Assembly (NCBI RefSeq): GCF_021789315.1
Contig: NZ_CP084561.1
Location: 3,348,001 to 3,412,000, forward strand
Direction of reading: 5' to 3'
DNA length: 64,000 nucleotides
Origin: Arthrobacter sp. FW305-BF8
Lineage (GTDB): Bacteria; Actinomycetota; Actinomycetes; Actinomycetales; Micrococcaceae
Positions within the stretch are counted from its first letter, which is position 1; each line of letters starts with the position of its first letter. The notes under the pieces are model-generated. The model did no database searches and was not told where the DNA came from. It saw only the letters and a list, made by a program, of their open reading frames with translations. Below are positions 44,208-51,891 of this stretch, piece after piece. The position numbers and the translations under genes are program-made.

Positions 44208-45295
44208 CAGAGGGCGCCCTGCCGGACCTGGCGTGCGGACTCGATGACGGCCAGAACCTCCGCGCCCTTGACGACGCCGGCAACCTTGCCGTCGCCGTCG
44301 ACCGCCACGCCGAGCCCCGAGGGCGAGGACAGCGCCGCGTCCAGGGCCCGCCGGAGGGTGTCGCCCGGCCGGAACAGGGAGCCTCCGGGGATGAGCTGGG
44401 AGTCGAGGCCGGGGCCTTCCCAGCCCAGCGGGCGCTGCTGGTCATCCACCACCAGGCGCCAGTCGTCTGCGTTGGCCCTGGCATCCCCGCCCCGGGTGAC
44501 CGTGTCAACGGGGTGGACCGCGACGCCGTCGGCCGTGGTGAAGGCGAGGTGGCGGAACCCTCGGTCCCTGCCCACAAAGGAAGCCACGAACTCGTTGGCC
44601 GGTGCCCGCAGGATCTCCTCGGGCGTGGCGTACTGCGCCAGCTTGCCGCCGACGGCGAAGACTGCCACCTTGTCCCCCAGCACGGTGGCCTCATCGATGT
44701 CGTGGGTGACAAAGACGATGGTCTTGGCCAGGTCCCGCTGCAGGCGCAGGAGTTCCTGCTGGAGTTCGTCACGGACCACGGGATCCACGGCGCTGAAGGG
44801 CTCGTCCATCAGCAGGACGGGCGGGTCGGCAGCGAGCGCCCGGGCCACGCCAACGCGCTGCTGCTGGCCGCCCGAAAGCTGCGACGGGTAGCGCTTGCCC
44901 AGCGAGGGGGCCAGCCCCACGACGTCGAGCAGTTCTTCCGCGCGTTTGCGGGCGTCGGCTTTTGGCACGCCGTTAAGCCGGGGCACGGTGGCGATGTTGT
45001 CCACGACGGAGCGGTGCGGCATCAGGCCTGAGGACTGCATGACGTAACCCATGGATCGCCGGAGTTCGGCCGCCGGCACGGAGGTGACGTCGCGCCCGCC
45101 GACCGTGATGGTCCCGGACGTGGGCTCCACCATCCTGTTGATCATGCGCAGGGAGGTGGTCTTGCCGCAGCCTGATGGTCCGACGAACACCGTGATGGAG
45201 CCACGGTCAATGGACATGCTCAGCTGGTCCACGGCCGGTTGCCCGCTCTGGTACTGCTTGGTGACGCTCTGGAACTCGATCATGGCTTCGGCCAT
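44207..45295 (-). CDS. Glycine betaine-type ABC transporter ATPase with CBS-like tail
   Basis: 362 residues from ATG 45295; ATG 45283 is also possible. Walker A GPSGCGKTT, signature LSGGQQQRVGVARAL and Walker B VLLMDEPFSAVD are intact. The tail (about 250-355) is a degenerate CBS pair (DWRLVVDDQQRPLGW; LGVAVDGDGKVAGVV), which in OpuA-type ATPases senses ionic strength or cyclic di-AMP. That role is inferred. It is the first gene of the four-gene operon. Confidence 0.92.
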   Translation of the reverse strand: MAEAMIEFQSVTKQYQSGQPAVDQLSMSIDRGSITVFVGPSGCGKTTSLRMINRMVEPTSGTITVGGRDVTSVPAAELRRSMGYVMQSSGLMPHRSVVDNIATVPRLNGVPKADARKRAEELLDVVGLAPSLGKRYPSQLSGGQQQRVGVARALAADPPVLLMDEPFSAVDPVVRDELQQELLRLQRDLAKTIVFVTHDIDEATVLGDKVAVFAVGGKLAQYATPEEILRAPANEFVASFVGRDRGFRHLAFTTADGVAVHPVDTVTRGGDARANADDWRLVVDDQQRPLGWEGPGLDSQLIPGGSLFRPGDTLRRALDAALSSPSGLGVAVDGDGKVAGVVKGAEVLAVIESARQVRQGAL

Positions 45296-45493
45296 ACCCG
45301 GCTTACCTAACTGTTGGGCGGCAACATCGGACGGTAAAGCGAATTGATCATAAGCACGCTGTTTTTGGCTGTAAAGCGCACCTTTACCCAGCGTAACCAG
45401 CGCCCGAAGCAAAACCGCCGCAGGCACGGATACCGTAATCATTCGGAGATAAACACGATTGATTCGGTGCCCTCCCCCGCCCGGATGGGTGGT

Positions 45494-45558
45494 GGAGTTT
45501 TTGTCCAGATAATGGGCGCTCCGTGCGCTTTTCGAGCCATTATCCGGACAAAAACTCC
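45494..45558. repeat. Long imperfect palindrome behind rsgA, REP-like
   Basis: Two 22-base arms (45494-45515 and 45537-45558) are inverted copies with one mismatch; the outer part reads GGAGTTTTTGTCC. The 21-base loop contains a second small GCGC inverted pair. It starts 4 bases after the rsgA stop codon. The T-rich tract is inside the arms rather than after the stem, unlike a normal terminator, although it may still stop transcription. Confidence 0.7.
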
Positions 45559-45561
45559 GGT

Positions 45562-46719
45562 CTAGGAATGGCGGTAGCGTTCGGCGGCCCGCTGGCTCCG
45601 CCCGGCCACCACCACCTTCTGGTGCCACTCCCGCTGGTACGCCCTTCTCGCCGCTGCGTCGTGACGCCGTTCCAGGGCGGCGAGCTCGCGCTGGAGCTTG
45701 AGGTAGCTGGCCCACCGTCTCTCCTCGAGGGATCCGTCGTCGAGTGCCGCGCGGACGGCGCACCCGGGTTCCCGGTCATGGGCGCAGTCGGAGAAGCGGC
45801 ACTGCTCGAAGAGCACCTGCAGGTCGCCGAACATTTCCTCCATGCCGTCCTCGGCGTCGAACAGGCCGAAGCCGCGGACTCCGGGAGTGTCCATCAGCAC
45901 GGCGCCATTGGGCAGCGGCACCAGCTCCCGCGACGTCGTGGTGTGCCGCCCCCTGCCGTCGGTGGCCCGCACATCCCCGGTCGACTGGACGTGGTGCCCC
46001 ACGAGTGCGTTGATGAGGGTGGACTTCCCGGCGCCGGAGGGGCCAAGCACGGCGAGCGTCCACCCCGGCTGCACCCTGGCGAGCAGGTCGTCGATGCCGT
46101 CGCCTTGCTCTGCGGAGGTGGTCACCACGTCCACGCCGGCGGCTTGCAGGACCACCTTCCCGACGACGTCGTCCGCGATGTCTGCCAGGTCCGCCTTCGT
46201 GATGATCACCAGCGGGGTGGCGCCGGAATCCCAGACGGCCACCAGGGTCCGTTCGAGCCTGTTGTGGCTCAGCGGACGGTCGACGGGAACCACCACGCCC
46301 ACCATGTCGATGTTCGCGGCGAGGACCTGCGCCTCCGTGGACGGGTCGAAGGCACGTTTGCGGCTGAGCTCGGACGTGCGCGGAAGCACCCCGACGACGG
46401 CCGGTTCGGCAGCCCGGTTGCGGCCGAGCCAGACCCAGTCGCCGGTGGCCGGCACGGTACCGGGCGGATACGGCAGGTGCACCAGCCCGTCGGCCGTGGC
46501 TGCGACGATCCGGTTCCGGTCCACCCGGACGACGCGGGCGGCAGCCTCGGCCCCGCTGGCCGGATGGGCCGCGAAGTGCTGCGCCATGGCCTCCGTGAAA
46601 CCATACTGGCTGGGGCCGGGCAGGGGCTCAGGATTGACGAGCTCAGTGTTGAGAAAAGGGTTTGGGTTATGCGTTTGGGTTTGAAGCTGGTTGGCACGAG
46701 TGCCGGAAGAATTTTTCAC
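45562..46719 (-). CDS. rsgA: Ribosome small-subunit GTPase RsgA
   Basis: 385 residues. It has the circularly permuted GTPase order: OB-fold (about 60-110), G4 TKAD (174-177), G1 GPSGAGKST (226-234), G3 DTPG (277-280), then the zinc knuckle Cys307, Cys312, His314, Cys320. RsgA checks late 30S ribosome maturation. The first 45 residues are an unusual polar extension; an internal ATG at residue 45 is an alternative start. A 300-base leader with a small reading frame lies upstream. Confidence 0.93.
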   Translation of the reverse strand: MKNSSGTRANQLQTQTHNPNPFLNTELVNPEPLPGPSQYGFTEAMAQHFAAHPASGAEAAARVVRVDRNRIVAATADGLVHLPYPPGTVPATGDWVWLGRNRAAEPAVVGVLPRTSELSRKRAFDPSTEAQVLAANIDMVGVVVPVDRPLSHNRLERTLVAVWDSGATPLVIITKADLADIADDVVGKVVLQAAGVDVVTTSAEQGDGIDDLLARVQPGWTLAVLGPSGAGKSTLINALVGHHVQSTGDVRATDGRGRHTTTSRELVPLPNGAVLMDTPGVRGFGLFDAEDGMEEMFGDLQVLFEQCRFSDCAHDREPGCAVRAALDDGSLEERRWASYLKLQRELAALERRHDAAARRAYQREWHQKVVVAGRSQRAAERYRHS

Positions 46720-47021
46720 TGGAAACCTCGGGTTGGCCCCGAAATGCCGCCGGCCGGCAAGCAGTGCGCCGTGATCAGTGTGCTGGGCGCGCTGGGCTGG
46801 CTACGAGTGGGCAGCAGCGGGGGCAGGAGTGATGAAGGTGTTGTCGAGAAGGCGCGGGGCGCGCACAAAATCTGCAATCATCAGGTCCACCTCCCCCGTA
46901 CGAAGTTCATGCCGGACTGGCTGCCGCCGGACAGAAGGTCCGGGGACTCCCCCAGAATAGCCAGCGCGGCGCCGGCTGGCTAGGGCAATCGGGCGGCGGC
47001 AGGCAAATCAGTCCAACAGGC
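46720..47021 (-). other. Leader region of rsgA with hairpin and -10 element
   Basis: On the minus strand a TATTCT hexamer at 46959-46954 could serve as -10. The RNA after it could fold a CCGGAC/GTCCGG hairpin and carries a strong GGGGAGG site at about 46893 ahead of the 26-codon frame at 46881-46801. The rest looks like plain leader. Confidence 0.5.
46801..46881 (-). CDS. Possible 26-residue leader peptide upstream of rsgA
   Basis: ATG 46881 follows GGGGAGGTGGACCTG, one of the best ribosome sites in the window. The peptide is MIADFVRAPRLLDN then TFITPAPAAAHS, ending TAG. A nine-residue frame, MNFVRGRWT, begins at 46910 and its stop overlaps this ATG as TGATG. The next gene downstream is rsgA, 81 bases on. 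It may be a regulatory leader or a small protein; translation is not proven. Confidence 0.45.
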   Translation of the reverse strand: MIADFVRAPRLLDNTFITPAPAAAHS

Positions 47022-47483
47022 TCAGTCCAGTGAACCCAGCTTGCCGTTGACCGGCCGCTCCGAGAACAGCCGAAGGGCGGCGTCAACCAGGGACACCCTG
47101 TTCAGCGAACCGACGTCCTGCAGCGGAATCCACGCGGCATGTGTGGTGGTGCCGTTCGTCTCGTGGGTGAGCTCCCCGCCCGTCACCCTCGCCTCATAGA
47201 CCAGGCGGAGCGCCTGGAAGTCCCGGTCCGCTCCGTCCAGCCGCGAATCAGCCGGCCAGTGCCCGACGTCGATCCCGAGCATCTCACCGATTTCGGCGTG
47301 ATAGCCCGTCTCCTCGAAGACCTCACGGATGCAGCCGTCCACGGGGTGCTCGGCCAGGTCCAACCCGCCACCGGGCAGCGTCCAGCCTTCCTTGCCGTCC
47401 TGCTTCCAGTACGCCAGGAGGATGGCGCCGTCGCGGATGATGACCGCGTAGGCGGCAGGGCGGGTGTCGAAGAGAACGGTCAT
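47022..47483 (-). CDS. NUDIX hydrolase
   Basis: 153 residues from ATG 47483. The NUDIX box is perfect: G-x5-E-x7-REVFEETGY, starting GGGLDLAEHP. The family hydrolyses nucleoside diphosphate derivatives; no specificity motif is clear. The ATG sits 6 nt after TACGCT, so the transcript may be leaderless. It is divergent from the pirin gene, which has the same promoter arrangement. The C-terminus is not extended. Confidence 0.88.
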   Translation of the reverse strand: MTVLFDTRPAAYAVIIRDGAILLAYWKQDGKEGWTLPGGGLDLAEHPVDGCIREVFEETGYHAEIGEMLGIDVGHWPADSRLDGADRDFQALRLVYEARVTGGELTHETNGTTTHAAWIPLQDVGSLNRVSLVDAALRLFSERPVNGKLGSLD

Positions 47484-47495
47484 GGCTCCAGCGTA
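47481..47495 (-). promoter_or_regulatory. -10 element of a leaderless NUDIX transcript
   Basis: TACGCT on the minus strand ends 6 nt before ATG 47483. The GGAG inside the spacer is too close to the ATG for normal ribosome binding. Confidence 0.55.
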
Positions 47496-47527
47496 GCCCT
47501 GCGCTGTCCGCGTGCAGGCAGCCGTCC

Positions 47528-47542
47528 TAGAGTGGGACTGTG
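47528..47542 (+). promoter_or_regulatory. -10 element of a leaderless pirin transcript
   Basis: TAGAGT ends 6 nt before GTG 47540. It faces the NUDIX promoter 33 bases away. Confidence 0.6.
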
Positions 47543-48568
47543 ACGAATTTGGAGCTTCTCCCGCAGGAGGAAACCTGCCCGCCCGCCGGCCCGGACACAG
47601 GAACGGGAGGCGGGCCGTGCCTGCAGCTGTGGCCGGCACGCGAGGTGCCGCTGGGCGGGGTCCGCGCGATGTCGGTGCTCCGAACCCTGCCACAGCGCGG
47701 CCTGCCGACGGTGGGTGCCTGGTGCTTCCTGGACAGTTTCGGCCCCGACCGGAAAGCGATGTCCGTGCTGCCGCACCCGCATACCGGGCTGCAGACCGTG
47801 ACGTGGCCGCTGGCCGGGCAGATCAGGCACCGGGACAGCGTGGGCAGCGACGTCATTGTCCGCCCCGGCGAGCTGAACATCATGACCGCGGGCCACGGCG
47901 TCTCGCACTCCGAGTTTGCCGTGCTGCCGGAAACGGCCGACGGCGGTGCAGGGCTTCCGCTGCAGCGCGGGCTGCAGCTGTGGGTCGCATTGCCGGACGC
48001 GGAGCGGGACAGGCCCCCGGCCTTCGAGCAGCACCGCGAACTGCCCACGGTTCAGGGCCCGGGCTTCACCGCAACGGTGATGGTGGGAACCTTCGGCGGC
48101 GCTTCCTCGCCGGCCACGATGTACACGCCGATCGTCGGTGCCGACATCAGCTGCGGCGGTGCCGCCTCCTTCCCGCTGGACCCGGCGTTCGAGCACGCCG
48201 TCCTGGTGCTCGACGGCGGCCTGACGGTGGACGGGCAGGAGATCGGCCCGGGGCCGCTGGGCTACCTGGGGGCCGGGCGCGAAGTCCTGTCCGTGGACGC
48301 CCTGCCGGAGACCCGGTTCGTACTGATCGGCGGTGAGCCGCTCCAAGAGGAGCTGCTGATGTGGTGGAACTTCGTGGGCCGGACCCATGAGGAGGTGGCC
48401 CAGGCACGGGCGGACTGGGAGGCCCAGGCAGAGCTTTCCGACACGGCCGCGAAAAGTGCCCGCTTCGGGCTGGTCCGCGGCCACGGGCCCGATGCGGGGC
48501 GCGAGGCAGGCAGGATCCCCGCGCCGCCCTTGCCCGGAGTGAAGCTCAGGCCGCGGACCCGTTCCTAG
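47540..48568 (+). CDS. Pirin family protein
   Basis: 342 residues with two cupin domains. The metal site in the N-terminal cupin reads PHPHTGLQT with the later His and Glu in GHGVSHSE, matching the Fe-binding pirin set. The C-terminal pirin domain spans about 190-300, including GGEPLQEELLMWWNFVGRT. Some bacterial pirins are quercetin dioxygenases or bind metabolic enzymes; the role here is unknown. GTG 47540 is fixed by the -10 element. Confidence 0.9.
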   Translation: MTNLELLPQEETCPPAGPDTGTGGGPCLQLWPAREVPLGGVRAMSVLRTLPQRGLPTVGAWCFLDSFGPDRKAMSVLPHPHTGLQTVTWPLAGQIRHRDSVGSDVIVRPGELNIMTAGHGVSHSEFAVLPETADGGAGLPLQRGLQLWVALPDAERDRPPAFEQHRELPTVQGPGFTATVMVGTFGGASSPATMYTPIVGADISCGGAASFPLDPAFEHAVLVLDGGLTVDGQEIGPGPLGYLGAGREVLSVDALPETRFVLIGGEPLQEELLMWWNFVGRTHEEVAQARADWEAQAELSDTAAKSARFGLVRGHGPDAGREAGRIPAPPLPGVKLRPRTRS

Positions 48569-48636
48569 GGCCCGGTGTCAGCGCCCGGTATCAGCGCCCG
48601 GTATCAGGGCTGGTCGCGGTCAGGGCTGGTCGCGGA
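48569..48636. repeat. Short tandem repeats at the pirin/kinase convergent junction
   Basis: Two units of CAGCGCCCGGTAT-type sequence are followed by two 16-base copies of CAGGGCTGGTCGCGGw (48605-48620 and 48621-48636). The second 16-base copy runs into the 3' end of the kinase gene. Confidence 0.65.
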
Positions 48637-49663
48637 CCAGCAGCGGGACACCGAAAACGGGGTCCTGCTCGAGGATCCGCACGTCGCTGACTCCTGCTGC
48701 GGCCAGGTGCTTCCGGAACGACTCCTGCAGCCGGACCACGTTCATGCCCAGGCCGCTGCCCAGGATGACAGGCCCGTCCAGCCCGAGCTGCTGCAAAACC
48801 TGGGCGGCCATCTCCGCCAGGTCCTTGCCCGCCTGGTCGATCAGGTCGCGGCTGACGCTGTGGCCGGCGTCGGCCGCCTCCACCACCAGCCGGGCCTGCT
48901 GCGCCCAGAACCGGCGACCGGTCTCCGGGGAGTGGAACAGCGCGATCAGCTTGTTCGGGTCATCGGTGCGGCAGGAGTCCAGGAGCGCACGTGTCAGCTC
49001 GTCCGGTTCCTGCCCCTGATTCATGCGCCGCAGGCTGTGCCGGACCGCCTCGCGGCCCAGCCAGTAACCGCTGCCTTCGTCGCCCAAGAGGTAGCCCCAG
49101 CCGCCGGCCCGCGCCTCGGCCCCGTCCCCGTTCGTGCCCCAGGCCGCCGAGCCGGTGCCCGCGATGACTGCAACGCCGGTGCTGGCGCCGCCGGCCGCGA
49201 GCAGGAGCCGGGAGTCGTGGACCACGGTAATCCGGGCCCCCGGGGCGTGCGGCTCGATGAGGGCGGCCAGGGCGGCGGCATCCTCATCGGTGTCGATCCC
49301 GCCGGCGCCGGCGTAGACCTGGGCCACCGGCCCCTGGCCGATTTTGGCGAAAAGCTCCGCAAGGTGTGCCGCGGCTTCCGCACCGCTGACGTTCTGGACG
49401 TTGGCGCTTCCCACGCTCTCGTCAGCCACCGGTTCCCCGTGCTCGAAGCGGACTCCCCGCGTCTTGGTGCCGCCGATGTCGAGGCCGATCACGACGTTGG
49501 CGCCACCCATGCTGGAACCGGCGGCGCCGGCCGGGACTTCGCCGGCCGGGACTGTGCTGGGCGGAACAGCATTGGACGGGACTGCATTGGACGGGACTGC
49601 ATTGGACGCGCCTGCGCTGGACGAAGCAGGGGCCGCACCGGATAGGTTGTCAGAGTTAGTCAC
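48620..49663 (-). CDS. N-acetylglucosamine kinase-type (BadF/BadG family) sugar kinase
   Basis: 347 residues. The phosphate motif GLDIGGTKTRG starts at about 58 and AGTGSAAWG follows near 167, the marks of the BadF/BadG/BcrA ATPase fold used by GlcNAc and glucosamine kinases. The first 50 residues are a low-complexity extension of SNAVP repeats encoded by 15-base tandem repeats. It probably phosphorylates an amino sugar in the cytosol. GTG 49663 sits 6 nt after TAATCT. Confidence 0.88.
   Translation of the reverse strand: MTNSDNLSGAAPASSSAGASNAVPSNAVPSNAVPPSTVPAGEVPAGAAGSSMGGANVVIGLDIGGTKTRGVRFEHGEPVADESVGSANVQNVSGAEAAAHLAELFAKIGQGPVAQVYAGAGGIDTDEDAAALAALIEPHAPGARITVVHDSRLLLAAGGASTGVAVIAGTGSAAWGTNGDGAEARAGGWGYLLGDEGSGYWLGREAVRHSLRRMNQGQEPDELTRALLDSCRTDDPNKLIALFHSPETGRRFWAQQARLVVEAADAGHSVSRDLIDQAGKDLAEMAAQVLQQLGLDGPVILGSGLGMNVVRLQESFRKHLAAAGVSDVRILEQDPVFGVPLLVRDQP
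49571..49615 (-). repeat. 15-bp tandem repeat coding for SNAVP units
   Basis: Three in-frame 15-base copies (ATTGGACGGGACTGC at 49571, 49586, and a variant at 49601) with degenerate copies on each side. They encode the disordered N-terminus of the sugar kinase, so the copy number could vary without a frameshift. Confidence 0.8.
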
Positions 49664-49675
49664 CTGAACAGATTA
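49661..49675 (-). promoter_or_regulatory. -10 element of a leaderless sugar-kinase transcript
   Basis: TAATCT on the minus strand ends 6 nt before GTG 49663 and no ribosome site is present. Confidence 0.55.
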
Positions 49676-49699
49676 CTGATTAGCCCGAAGGAGCCGGCC

Positions 49700-50731
49700 A
49701 TGCCCCACGCCGAGATTGATTCCCGCATCATTGCAGCGCCCATGGCAGGCGGGACGTCCACGCCGGGCTTCGTCCAGGCCGTCCATCACGCCGGAGGACT
49801 GGGCTTTCTCGCCGCGGGGTATAAGAGTGCGGATGCGGTCAGTGCGGAGATCCGCGCCTGCCGGGACGCCGGCGTCCGGTTCGGCGTCAACGTTTTTGTG
49901 CCTGACCATGCCCAGCTGAACCCCTCGCCCGACGCCGTGGCAAGACTGGAGGATTACCGCAGCAGCCTTAGCCAGGACGCCAGCCGCTACGGCGTGGCCG
50001 TGCCGCCCCTGGTGCTTGACGACGACGACGCCTGGCAGGCGAAGATCGACCTCCTGCTGCGGGACCCGGCTGAACTGGTCAGCTTCGCCTTCGGTTTGCC
50101 CGGTTCCGACGTTGTCGAGGCGCTTCGGAAGGCGGGGTCGACGGTCATCGCCACGGTCACCAGCCGTGCCGAGGCCGGGCTGGCAGCGGACCGCGGGGTC
50201 GACGCCCTCGTCGTCCAGCACAGCAGCGCGGGCGCCCACTCCGGCGCGTTCCTGGCTGCGACGCGAACTGGCGGCATGCCGCCGTCGACCGCTGACCTGA
50301 TCCGGGAGGTGGCGGCCGCCGTCGACCTGCCGCTGATCGCCGCCGGCGCCGTGTCCGACGCCGCCGCTGTCAGATCGGTCATTGCCGCCGGGGCGGTGGC
50401 CGCGCAGGTGGGAACGGCGCTGCTGCGGACGGACGAAAGCGGTGCGCGGCAGTTGCACAAGGACGCCCTTGGCGATCGCCGTTTCACCGAGACAACACCC
50501 ACCCGCGCGTTCACCGGCCGTTATGCCAGGGCGCTGGTCAATGACTTTGTCCGCGACCACGGGGACGCCCCCGAGGGCTACCCTGCCATCCACCATCTGA
50601 CCGCTCCAATCCGCGCGGCGGCAGCCGCGGCAGGTGACCAGGATCGGCTGAACCTTTGGGCAGGCAAGGGGTGGCGCTCGGCCAGGACGGGACCGGTGGC
50701 CGAGGCCGTGGGCGCGCTCCTGGACGGTTAA
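49700..50731 (+). CDS. Nitronate monooxygenase family protein
   Basis: 343 residues with a TIM-barrel FMN enzyme pattern: IIAAPMAGGTSTPGFVQAVHHAGGLGFLAAG at the start, and AAGAVSDAAAVRSVIAAGAVAAQVGTALLRTDES near 215-250. The usual QGxEAGGHRG loop reads VVQHSSAGAHSGAF here, so the loop is altered. AAGGAG precedes the ATG. It oxidises nitronates or related compounds with FMN. Divergent from the kinase, convergent with LysR. Confidence 0.9.
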   Translation: MPHAEIDSRIIAAPMAGGTSTPGFVQAVHHAGGLGFLAAGYKSADAVSAEIRACRDAGVRFGVNVFVPDHAQLNPSPDAVARLEDYRSSLSQDASRYGVAVPPLVLDDDDAWQAKIDLLLRDPAELVSFAFGLPGSDVVEALRKAGSTVIATVTSRAEAGLAADRGVDALVVQHSSAGAHSGAFLAATRTGGMPPSTADLIREVAAAVDLPLIAAGAVSDAAAVRSVIAAGAVAAQVGTALLRTDESGARQLHKDALGDRRFTETTPTRAFTGRYARALVNDFVRDHGDAPEGYPAIHHLTAPIRAAAAAAGDQDRLNLWAGKGWRSARTGPVAEAVGALLDG

Positions 50732-50735
50732 CGCC

Positions 50736-50770
50736 CGGCGCCCGGTTAGGCCTATGCACCCGGTTAGGCC
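50736..50770. repeat. Direct repeats at the NMO/LysR convergent junction
   Basis: CCCGGTTAGGCC occurs at 50741-50752 and 50759-50770, an 18-base period. It occupies the spacer between two convergent genes. Confidence 0.6.
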
Positions 50771-50810
50771 CCGGCGCGGGTGCAGGCCCCCGGCACGAGG
50801 GAAAGGCCGG

Positions 50811-51797
50811 TCAGGCGCCTGAGCGGGCCCGGACCAGCCCCGCCAGAAGCCGTGGCCCCTCCTCCAGCACCAGTTCCCGGAAGAGCCGGACGGCGTCGGG
50901 TTCGCTCTCCCGTACGCTGCGGCGCTGCCTCCAGGCCAGGCCGATCTCGCGGTATGCCAGTTCCGATTCCAGCGCAATTTCGACCCAGCCAAGGTCGCCG
51001 GTGTCCGCCGTGACGCCGAGGCCCGGCCCGCTGCCTCCTTCCGGAGGGAGGATGCTGACACCCAGCCCGGCGGACACCAGACCACGCGCGGTGTGTGAAT
51101 CCTGGCTTTCAAAAGCAATCCGCGGCCTGAAGCCTGCCTCCCTGAACAGGGCATCCGTAAGGGAGCGCAGCCCGTAGCCGGATCCGAGAGCCACGAACGG
51201 ATCTTTCCGGATGTCGCCCATGGCCACCGATTTCCGGTCCGCCAGCGGGTGCCGGTGGTGCACCACGAGCCGCAGCGGCTCCCGGTACAGCGCCGCAGAG
51301 CCGATGGCCCTGCTGGCTGGCGCCACGGGTGCGGTCAGGGCGAGATCGGCGGCGCCGGAGGCGAGTTCTGCGAGGCAGCTGTCGCGGGAGCCCTGCCGGA
51401 GATCGAACTCTGTCTGCGGGTAGCGGCTCCGGAATGCGCTGATAAGCAGGGGCAGCGTCGCCTCGCCGAACGTGTGCTGGAAGGTCACGGCGACCCGGCC
51501 GCGCACCACTTCCGATTCGTGCCGGACAAGGTCCAGACCGGCACGGAACTCGGCGAGCGCCGCTTCCACATAGGGCAGCAGCGTCGTGGCGGCAGGTGTC
51601 AGCCGGACTCCCCTGCCGTCCCTGGCCAGCAGCTCGGTTCCCACCACGGCGCTGGCGCGTGCCAGGGCCCGGCTCACCGTCGACTGCGGAACGCCGAGCA
51701 GCTCGGCGGTTTCGGTGATGTGCTGGGTCCGCCCAAGTTCCGCCAGCAGCGGCAGAATCGGCAGGAGCTGCACCAGCTGCCTGTGCTCGATGTCCAC
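50811..51797 (-). CDS. LysR-family transcriptional regulator
   Basis: 328 residues from GTG 51797 (GGAGG upstream). The N-terminal winged helix reads HITETAELLGVPQSTVSRALARASAVVGTELLARDGRGVRLTPA and the effector domain follows (RGRVAVTFQHTFGEATLPLLI). It is divergent from the MFS exporter gene, which is the classical arrangement for a LysR activator and its target. The ligand is unknown. Confidence 0.93.
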   Translation of the reverse strand: MDIEHRQLVQLLPILPLLAELGRTQHITETAELLGVPQSTVSRALARASAVVGTELLARDGRGVRLTPAATTLLPYVEAALAEFRAGLDLVRHESEVVRGRVAVTFQHTFGEATLPLLISAFRSRYPQTEFDLRQGSRDSCLAELASGAADLALTAPVAPASRAIGSAALYREPLRLVVHHRHPLADRKSVAMGDIRKDPFVALGSGYGLRSLTDALFREAGFRPRIAFESQDSHTARGLVSAGLGVSILPPEGGSGPGLGVTADTGDLGWVEIALESELAYREIGLAWRQRRSVRESEPDAVRLFRELVLEEGPRLLAGLVRARSGA

Positions 51798-51837
51798 TGT
51801 TTTCCTCCGTCATTCAATCCCGCTAGAGCATGAATTA

Positions 51838-51868
51838 CTGACGAACCATGCATTGGATACTAAGTCAG
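51838..51868. promoter_or_regulatory. Possible LysR binding region
   Basis: Inverted CTGAC (51838-51842) and GTCAG (51864-51868) flank a central ATGCAT palindrome (51848-51853) in the 91-base divergent gap. The spacing is wider than a single T-N11-A site, so this is tentative. Confidence 0.35.
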
Positions 51869-51876
51869 CATAGATC

Positions 51877-51891
51877 TACCCTGAAGGCATG
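51877..51891 (+). promoter_or_regulatory. -10 element of a leaderless MFS transporter transcript
   Basis: TACCCT ends 6 nt before ATG 51889. The GAAGG in the spacer is too close to the start for normal ribosome binding. Confidence 0.5.

Noticed and set aside
49571..49615. CRISPR-like short repeats
   Set aside because: They are contiguous, 15 bases long, without spacers, and lie in coding sequence.
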